Positions 58,610 through 64,000 of a stretch of DNA of 64,000 nt are shown one piece after another; position 1 is the stretch's first letter; every line of letters starts with the position of its first letter. The translations under genes and the position numbers were made by a program. Source of the stretch: Amycolatopsis dendrobii (lineage in GTDB: Bacteria; Actinomycetota; Actinomycetes; Mycobacteriales; Pseudonocardiaceae); the NCBI RefSeq assembly GCF_014145675.1, contig NZ_JACGZW010000003.1, positions 496,001 through 560,000 of the forward strand, written 5' to 3'. The notes under the pieces are model-generated. The model was not told the origin of the DNA and made no database searches. It worked only from the letters and a program-made list of their open reading frames with translations.

Positions 58610-58699
58610 CGCTAGCCCCACTCGCCAAACCGCAGCCGGTGCACCCAACCAGCGAGGCACCCACACCGCCCCCGCACCCCGATACGAAGCCGCCCTGCG

Positions 58700-58752
58700 G
58701 TTCGGGGGTGCTTGTCAAGGCATCTTTCCCGCCTTGACAAGCACCCCCGAAC
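58700..58752. repeat. 22-bp perfect stem-loop within copy B
   Basis: Arms 58,700-58,721 and 58,731-58,752 are exact reverse complements with a 9-nt loop, identical in stem to 29,918-29,970. Located between convergent genes, where it may terminate transcription. Confidence 0.85.
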
Positions 58753-58827
58753 CGTCAGCACAATCACCCTTCGGGGTGCCCCACGCAACCCAAGACGCGG
58801 CAAGGTCGCCCCCAGGCGACGAGCCGA

Positions 58828-61800
58828 TCACTCCGGCGCAGCAAGCAACCCCCGGTCATAAGCGATCGCCACCGCCTCAGCCCGCCGGCTGGCCCCCAGC
58901 TTCGCCATCACCCGGGAAAGGTGCACACTCACCGTCTTCTCGCTGATGTACAGCTCCTCCCCCACCTGCCGATTCGTCCGTCCCAGCGCAACCCGCTCCA
59001 GCACATCCCGCTCCCGGTCAGTCAGCGGATTCACCTGCGGCCGCGCGACGGGAACCACCTCGACCCCGGACAGTTCGACCCGAGCCCGATGCGCCACATC
59101 GCGCACCGCATCCCGCAACGGAACGGCGTCAAGCTTCACCGCCACCGAATGCGCCGCCTCCAACGCCTCCCCGGCCCCAGCACGTCCAGCGGCCAGCAAC
59201 GCCTCCCCCTGCCGCCACCGGCAAACCGCCTGCTCGTAAACCGCCCCATACGAATAAGCCTCGGCAGCCGCACCCCACAGCTCAGGATCAGCAGGCCCCT
59301 CCAGCCCAGAGGCAGCCGCCTCCATCCGAGCCAGCCAGGCCCGCCCCTCCGGCCCCATAGTCCCGGACCGCGGTTGTCCCTCAGCAGCACAACGCCGCCC
59401 ATGCTCGACCAGCCGCCGCCCAGCAGCCACAAACCCGTCGGCAGCAGCCAGATCCCCCTTGGCCCTGGCCTCCGCGGCCAACGCCGCGGCCGACGGAATC
59501 GCCAGCGCCACAATCCGGATCCCGCCGAGCAGCGCGGTCTCGACCTTCTCCAGCCACGACACCAGTTCGTCGGTAATCCGCAGCGCCTCGGCATGCTCCC
59601 CGCGCCAAGCAGCCAGCTCGATCGCGGCATCGCCCGCGGAGAGGGCGATCTGCAGATCCGCCATCCACTGCTGCCGAAGCCCCGGCAACGCCTTGGCCGC
59701 ATCCGCGAACCGCCCGCGTCCCACCAGGAACAGCACCCAATTGGCCAAGATCCGCGCGGCGACCGCGCTGGACACACCCCGCCTGGCGCGTCCCGCAGCG
59801 TCCTCCTTCGGCCAATCTCCGCTGAGGTACCGCAAGTAGAGGAGCCGGGCACGCAACTCCAGCCCGTACGCGCTCCAGGTGAGCCCGACTGCCTCGGCCC
59901 GCTCCACCCCGCGCGCGGCATGGGCGAGCGCCAAGTCCATCTCAGCCTGGTCGTCGTAGCTGAGGGCGAGGAAGTACATCGCCCGGATCTCGACGTTCAA
60001 CGCACCAGCGTTATGCGCCTTGCCCTCGGCCTCGCACAACCGCTCACGAGCCTCGACCGCGTCCCCCGCGCCATCAGCCAACGTGCCCAGCGTGACCAGC
60101 GCCGACGCCTCAGCACCGACCGCCCCGACCGCGCGCGCGTCAGCGACCGCGGTATGCGCGCTGGCCAAGGCCTCGTCCGGCCGGTCGAGCAACCGCTGGA
60201 ATCCGGCCCGCGAAGCCAGCACCCAGGCTCGCGCACCGCTCGGCTCCCGGTCGGCGACCAGTTCCCAAGCCCGCTCGATCGCCCGAACCGCCTCGTCGAA
60301 CGTGCCTTCCAAGGTGAGCAGCGTTTCGGCCAGCCGACGCCAGACCTTCGCCGCGTGTTCGGGCGACGCGTCCGGCTTGAGCGCTTCGGTAGCTGACCGC
60401 GCATACGCCACCGCGCGCTCCGGCTCACCCGAAGTGCCGGCGAAGTACGAGGCCTCGTTGAGCAACTTCAGTTCATTGACGCCTTCCGGGCGCTTCTCCG
60501 GAGCCACGGCGTCCCAAATGGCCTGTGCTTGCTCGATGTGCCGAAGAGCAGCGCCAGGAGCGCCGAGCTTTTCCGCTTCGTCGGCAGCACGCAGCAACGC
60601 GGGCAGAGCAGTGTCGTAGTCCCGGCTTTCCAAGCTGTGGAAGGCCAGCTTCGCATCGTGACCCCGGCCCTGCGGCATCGACTGGATCCGCGCGGCATAC
60701 CCCGCGTGCATCCGCGTGCGCTCGCCGGGAAGCAGATCCGCGTACACCGCTTCCTGCAGCAAAGCGTGGCGGAACGTGTAGAAACCGTCCTCGATGACCA
60801 GGACGTGGTGCTGCACGGCTTCCCGCAGCGCCTCGTCCAGCTCCAGGTCGCCGATGCCCGCGACTTGCGCGAGCGCGGCATGCGACACCGACTCGTTGGC
60901 CACCGAGATGACCCGCAGCACCCGGCGCGTCTCCGCGGGGAAGCGTTCGAGCCGGGCGAGAAGGACTTCGGCGAGCCCGGCGGGGAGATCTTGACAGTCG
61001 GCGCCGGTGGCGAGGAGTTCCTCGACGAAGAACGGATTGCCCTCGGACCGTTCGGCGATGTCCGCGACCACGTCCGGCGAAAGCGGTTCCTCGGCCAGCG
61101 CCGCGACGAACGCCCGCGCGTCCGCCGGTCCGAAGGGGGCGAGCGTGAGCTGTTCCACCGTGTTCAACCGGACCAGTTCGGAGAGCAGACCGCGCAGCGG
61201 ATGCCTGCGGTGGACGTCCTCCTCGCGATAGCTGCCGACGACCAGCAGCCGCTGCGCGCGCAGGCGGCTGAGCAGGAAGGACAGCAGGTTGCGGGTGGAG
61301 GAATCCGCCCAGTGCAGGTCTTCGAGCAGGACGACCACCGGCTGCTCCTGGCCGACCTCGGTCAGCACCCCGAGCACCGCGTCGAACAGCTGGAGCTGGC
61401 CGAGGTCCTGCTCGGGCCGGACCCGGCGGACGCCCTCGCGCTCCCCTTCCGAAACCTGCCCGTGGTCGCCGGTGGCCGCGGGCTGCGGATCGCCGCCCTG
61501 CGGCAGCAGCATCCCGAGCGCGGACCGCGCCCGCACCGCGGCCGACACCGCGGGATCGGCCGACGACCCGAGCGGAGCCAGCGCCTCGGCGAACGGCAGA
61601 TAGGGCAGACCGCCGTCGCGCACGTCGATGCAGCGGCCGGTGAGCACGAGCCCGCCGCAGCCCGCGACGTGCTCCCCGAGCGCGGTGAGCAGGCGGGTCT
61701 TGCCGACGCCGGCGTCGCCCGCGATCAGCACCGCACCTGCTTCTCCGCGTTCAGCGCGCGCGAAGGCCGCGCGCAGCCGCCGCATCTCCTGCGTACGGGC

Positions 61801-61848
61801 GACGAGCGGAATACCGGAACCGAGACGAGGCACGAGATGCATTCTCAC
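58828..61848 (-). CDS. LAL-type LuxR transcriptional regulator
   Basis: 1006 aa. N-terminal AAA/NACHT-like ATPase with the P-loop GDAGVGKT (44-51) and LLEDLHWAD as Walker B; a long TPR-like helical middle; C-terminal LuxR helix-turn-helix (LTDRERDVLERVALGRTNRQ, ELYISEKTVSVHLSRVM). Such large ATP-dependent regulators activate catabolic or secondary-metabolite operons. Start is GTG 61,848 or ATG 61,842. Target unknown. Confidence 0.92.
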   Translation of the reverse strand: MRMHLVPRLGSGIPLVARTQEMRRLRAAFARAERGEAGAVLIAGDAGVGKTRLLTALGEHVAGCGGLVLTGRCIDVRDGGLPYLPFAEALAPLGSSADPAVSAAVRARSALGMLLPQGGDPQPAATGDHGQVSEGEREGVRRVRPEQDLGQLQLFDAVLGVLTEVGQEQPVVVLLEDLHWADSSTRNLLSFLLSRLRAQRLLVVGSYREEDVHRRHPLRGLLSELVRLNTVEQLTLAPFGPADARAFVAALAEEPLSPDVVADIAERSEGNPFFVEELLATGADCQDLPAGLAEVLLARLERFPAETRRVLRVISVANESVSHAALAQVAGIGDLELDEALREAVQHHVLVIEDGFYTFRHALLQEAVYADLLPGERTRMHAGYAARIQSMPQGRGHDAKLAFHSLESRDYDTALPALLRAADEAEKLGAPGAALRHIEQAQAIWDAVAPEKRPEGVNELKLLNEASYFAGTSGEPERAVAYARSATEALKPDASPEHAAKVWRRLAETLLTLEGTFDEAVRAIERAWELVADREPSGARAWVLASRAGFQRLLDRPDEALASAHTAVADARAVGAVGAEASALVTLGTLADGAGDAVEARERLCEAEGKAHNAGALNVEIRAMYFLALSYDDQAEMDLALAHAARGVERAEAVGLTWSAYGLELRARLLYLRYLSGDWPKEDAAGRARRGVSSAVAARILANWVLFLVGRGRFADAAKALPGLRQQWMADLQIALSAGDAAIELAAWRGEHAEALRITDELVSWLEKVETALLGGIRIVALAIPSAAALAAEARAKGDLAAADGFVAAGRRLVEHGRRCAAEGQPRSGTMGPEGRAWLARMEAAASGLEGPADPELWGAAAEAYSYGAVYEQAVCRWRQGEALLAAGRAGAGEALEAAHSVAVKLDAVPLRDAVRDVAHRARVELSGVEVVPVARPQVNPLTDRERDVLERVALGRTNRQVGEELYISEKTVSVHLSRVMAKLGASRRAEAVAIAYDRGLLAAPE

Positions 61849-61960
61849 CTACACCCCCGACAGTTCCGACATGGATTTCCTCGTGGCGGCCGGTCCGGCC
61901 AGTGATCTCCGTCCGATCGCCCGGACGAAGGGGGCTCCGCCGAGTCGCGGGAAGATCCGG

Positions 61961-62010
61961 GAGGGGAACCCGCACAGACTCTGATTCCCGCAGAGTTCCC
62001 CTCACGGACC
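61961..62010. repeat. Partial copy D: single stem block of the composite element
   Basis: GAGGGGAAC (61,961-61,969) and GTTCCCCTC (61,995-62,003) flank GACTCTGATTCCCGCAG, followed by ACGGACC. Same block as in copies A-C, without iterons or long hairpin. Lies between the luxR start and the small basic gene. Confidence 0.7.
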
Positions 62011-62115
62011 TCTGCGGAAGCTGCTTCCGGCGGGCGGAGCGGCGGCCGCGGAAACTGTGTTCCGGGGCGGCCGCCCCGCCCGACCCCCTTACCGTCCCCG
62101 ACCCGGTCCCTGGGC

Positions 62116-62322
62116 TCATGCGCTATGTCGCGCCCTTGCCTCCGGCACCGTCGCCGTGCGCCTTTCCTGGCGGGGCACCTCGACGTTCGTGATGCGGTGC
62201 GCGCGCACCCAGCGGACGACCCGGTTGCCCCGGCTCATGCGCGCGTGGCGGGCGGCGCGGCGCAGTTCGGCCATCCGGTAGTCGACCTCGGCGCGGGTGG
62301 CGTCCCAGTTGTAGTCGCTCAT
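62116..62322 (-). CDS. Small basic protein (unknown)
   Basis: 68 aa, strongly basic, starting MSDYNWDATRAEVDYRMAEL and then Arg-rich (RRAARHARMSRGNRVVRWVR). GGGGAGAA precedes the ATG at 62,322. No known domain; nucleic-acid binding is possible from charge alone. Confidence 0.7.
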   Translation of the reverse strand: MSDYNWDATRAEVDYRMAELRRAARHARMSRGNRVVRWVRAHRITNVEVPRQERRTATVPEARARHSA

Positions 62323-62421
62323 CGTGTTCTCCCCAGCGGGTCCTCGTTCTCTGACGAAGTCCACTTTCGTGCTGAGGGCCCGCCCCGGACATCAGGTGAT
62401 CGCCTACACCCGGACGCGAAA

Positions 62422-62479
62422 AGACCCCTTACCCGCGCTCTCGCCTAAGGAAGTCCAGGTCGAGCGGGGTAAGGGGTCT
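62422..62479. terminator. Long stem-loop between DUF397 and the basic protein
   Basis: AGACCCCTTACCCGC (62,422-62,436) pairs with GCGGGGTAAGGGGTCT (62,464-62,479), one bulged base, 27-nt loop. Downstream of DUF397 on the minus strand, so a terminator or processing site is likely. Confidence 0.65.
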
Positions 62480-62507
62480 CAGTGCGACGATCAGCCGGGC
62501 GAACGGA

Positions 62508-62705
62508 TCAAGCCTGCCCCTGGCCGCGCACCGCGTCCAGGAGCGCCTGCCAGCCCGCGGCGGGCAGGCGGAACGCTCCGCCTTCCGGGTCTTTGGAATC
62601 GCGCACCGCGGCGCCGCCTGCGACGAAGGCGACCTCGACGCAGTCGTTGCCGCCGCCGCTGTAGCTGCTCTTGCGCCATTGGGCACCGGAAAGGTCGGCC
62701 ATCAT
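62508..62705 (-). CDS. DUF397 protein
   Basis: 65 aa DUF397: WRKSSYSGGGNDCVEVAFV near residues 10-28 and VRDSKDPEGGAFRL. These small proteins are partners (often inhibitors) of the XRE-DUF5753 regulator encoded just upstream. ATG at 62,705, with alternatives at 62,702 and GTG 62,714. Confidence 0.9.
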   Translation of the reverse strand: MMADLSGAQWRKSSYSGGGNDCVEVAFVAGGAAVRDSKDPEGGAFRLPAAGWQALLDAVRGQGQA

Positions 62706-62718
62706 GGTCCCCACATCC

Positions 62719-63618
62719 TCACTGTCTCGGGTCGGTGTTCCTCGGTTCCTGAACCGCGGCGGCCTGTTCGGCGAACCGGCCGGCCGCGTCGGTGATCAGC
62801 GCCACCGAATCGTCCGGTTTCAGCGCTGCTGCGCGCAGGTGGTCGAACATCAGCGCGTAGCGCCGGACGTCGTCGGGCTGTTCGAGGTACAGGCCGCTGG
62901 AAGTGCTGTCGTCGACGTAGACCACGTCGGGATCGGCCTGCTCGGGGAAGCCCATGATGAGGAACGGTCCCTCCATGCCGGGGTGCGCCCCGGCTCCGAA
63001 CGGCACCACCTGGACGGTCACGTTCGGCTTTTCCGCCATCGCGGTGATCCGGTACAGCTGCTCGGCCATCACCTCGGGGCTGTCGACCACGCGGTGCAGC
63101 ACCGCCTCGTCGATCACCGCCCAGTACTCGACCGGCGGGTCGTCGGTCAGCAGCTGCTGGCGGGCCATCCGCGCGGCGACGCGGCGGCGGGTCTCGGACT
63201 CCTCGGCGTCCGGGCGCAGCGCGCGGATCACCGAGAACGCGTAGCGCTCGGTCTGCAGCAAGCCCGGAACCAGCAGCGCTTGGAACGCGCGCAGCGAGCT
63301 CGCGTCGGCTTCGAGGCCGACGAAGGTGCCGGTGAAGACTTCGTTGTAGGCGTGCCACCAGCCGCGTTTGCGCGCTTCGCGCGCCAGCTGGACGAGCGCC
63401 TCCTGCTCGTCGCCGGTGATGCCGTACAGCGCGAGCATGTCCCTCGCGTCGCGCGGGGTGACGCCGACGTGGCCGGTTTCGATGCGGCTCACTTTGGACG
63501 CCGAGCACTCCAGCTTTTCGCCGACCTCGTCGATGGTGAGATCGGCGGCTTCGCGCAGCCTCCGCAGCTCGCTCGCGAGGCGCCGGCGGCGAACGGTCGG
63601 TCCCTGGCCTCTCGCCAC
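62719..63618 (-). CDS. XRE regulator with DUF5753 domain
   Basis: 299 aa. HTH_31/XRE domain (about 11-65; LASELRRLREAADLTIDEVGEKL, SASKVSRIETG) and C-terminal DUF5753 ligand-binding domain (about 95-275; LVPGLLQTERYA). GTG at 63,618 with GGAGGTG upstream. Forms a pair with DUF397; such pairs control development or antibiotic-related genes in actinomycetes. Confidence 0.92.
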   Translation of the reverse strand: MARGQGPTVRRRRLASELRRLREAADLTIDEVGEKLECSASKVSRIETGHVGVTPRDARDMLALYGITGDEQEALVQLAREARKRGWWHAYNEVFTGTFVGLEADASSLRAFQALLVPGLLQTERYAFSVIRALRPDAEESETRRRVAARMARQQLLTDDPPVEYWAVIDEAVLHRVVDSPEVMAEQLYRITAMAEKPNVTVQVVPFGAGAHPGMEGPFLIMGFPEQADPDVVYVDDSTSSGLYLEQPDDVRRYALMFDHLRAAALKPDDSVALITDAAGRFAEQAAAVQEPRNTDPRQ

Positions 63619-64000
63619 GGCAGCACCTCCGGTCCGTATTGTTGCCCGCACTGCATATCTAACCAGGTGATCGACTTGTCAGTGGAGTAATAACACCGGC
63701 GAATTCCCACTGTCGCGGCGGGAGCCCGCCGTCACCGGTTCCGACCTGGTTCCGACCTGCATTGTGCAGAGTGCGCTTGTACTCTGGCATCCTGCGGGCC
63801 GCGACGCGAATCCAGCCGCGCCGACGGCCCTGAGCAGCGTAGACGAAGACCGTCCTCGGCTATTCGCGGACACCGGCCGAATGCGGGACGACCACGGTGT
63901 CCGGGGCCGCCCCCCGACCGGTCCCGGGCACCTTCCTTTGCTTCGCGGTATTACTCAGACGAGTATTCCCGCGCAATTTCGCCACGAGAGTGTGACGGTT
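63619..64000. other. Intergenic region at the window end
   Basis: 382 bp without a supported gene. AT-richer stretches at 63,650-63,700 (promoter region of the XRE gene) and 63,945-63,985, where ATTACTCAGACGAGTATT contains a partial inverted repeat, suggesting a regulatory region for a gene beyond the window. Confidence 0.5.

Larger units (their letters stand above)
58449..58823. repeat. Composite intergenic element, copy B
   Basis: About 375 bp; its reverse complement matches 29,848-30,226 over the whole length with scattered differences. It begins 1 nt after the gabD2 stop codon and ends 4 nt before the luxR stop codon, filling the convergent gap. Same block order relative to gabD2 as copy A relative to kstR. 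Confidence 0.88.

Noticed and set aside
63679..63873. 64-codon minus-strand frame near the window end
   Set aside because: No start signal or homology; lies in the probable promoter region of the XRE gene.

Overview
This is a high-GC actinobacterial chromosome window. The gene families point to a Pseudonocardiales organism, most likely Amycolatopsis-like (an inference from a KstR-type steroid regulon, a conservon, DUF5753/DUF397 regulator pairs and DUF5134; no rRNA or other phylogenetic marker is present). Most genes start with ATG or GTG behind clear ribosome binding sites and many are chained by 4-bp ATGA/GTGA overlaps. No tRNA, rRNA, transposase, integrase or CRISPR array was found.

1-17,400 and 30,227-33,021: a cholesterol/steroid catabolic region. 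hsaADCB (ring A/B opening, minus strand), a KstD-like flavoprotein, and a kstD-kshA-small Cys protein-kshB-chsH3 operon (ring dehydrogenation, 9-alpha-hydroxylation, side-chain hydratase) are followed by chsE1-chsE2-chsH1-chsH2-ltp2, which removes the last three side-chain carbons. The gene order in hsaADCB and in the chsE1-to-ltp2 block is the same as in Mycobacterium tuberculosis Rv3570c-Rv3567c and Rv3544c-Rv3540c. The regulator kstR lies about 14 kb away, divergent from fadE34 (chsE3), as in M. tuberculosis. Five palindromes matching TNNAACNNGTTNNA (the KstR consensus) sit in front of hsaA, between the two flavoproteins, in front of chsE1, and between kstR and fadE34. A stand-alone riboflavin kinase follows the flavin-rich operon. 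A methylacyl-CoA racemase and an acyl-CoA dehydrogenase (53.7-56.1 kb) may extend sterol side-chain metabolism.

17,400-30,226: mixed genes. These are a Uma2 nuclease-fold protein, a DUF6119/TIGR04141 protein behind an AT-richer leader, a wax ester synthase/DGAT, an esterase, folE divergent from a Cys-rich winged-helix regulator, a TetR-SDR operon with a perfect 23-bp operator, and a SWIM protein-SNF2 helicase pair. 33,000-40,150: an LLM oxidoreductase, a methyltransferase, the fused mutase IcmF, and an ArsR-SRPBCC-DUF899-DHFR-like group. 40,193-46,277: a complete conservon (cvnA-D) with a very long, internally duplicated CvnA tail. 47,270-49,308: a DUF485-acetate/solute symporter pair. 49,363-53,731: small membrane proteins, a lytic transglycosylase, a 55-aa membrane protein and a GNAT enzyme. 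56,161-58,447: a TetR regulator and a succinate-semialdehyde dehydrogenase. 58,828-61,848: a large LuxR (LAL) regulator. 62,116-63,618: a small basic protein and a DUF397/XRE-DUF5753 pair.

The most unusual signals are non-coding. A composite element of about 377 bp occurs twice (29,848-30,226 and 58,449-58,823, opposite strands). Both copies begin at, or 1 nt after, a stop codon and have the same orientation relative to the gene that ends there. Partial copies lie at 50,319-50,562 and 61,961-62,010. Separately, a family of gene-end hairpins keeps the same outer and inner blocks while the middle of the stem changes with compensation on both arms (62-109, 11,534-11,577, 17,355-17,400).
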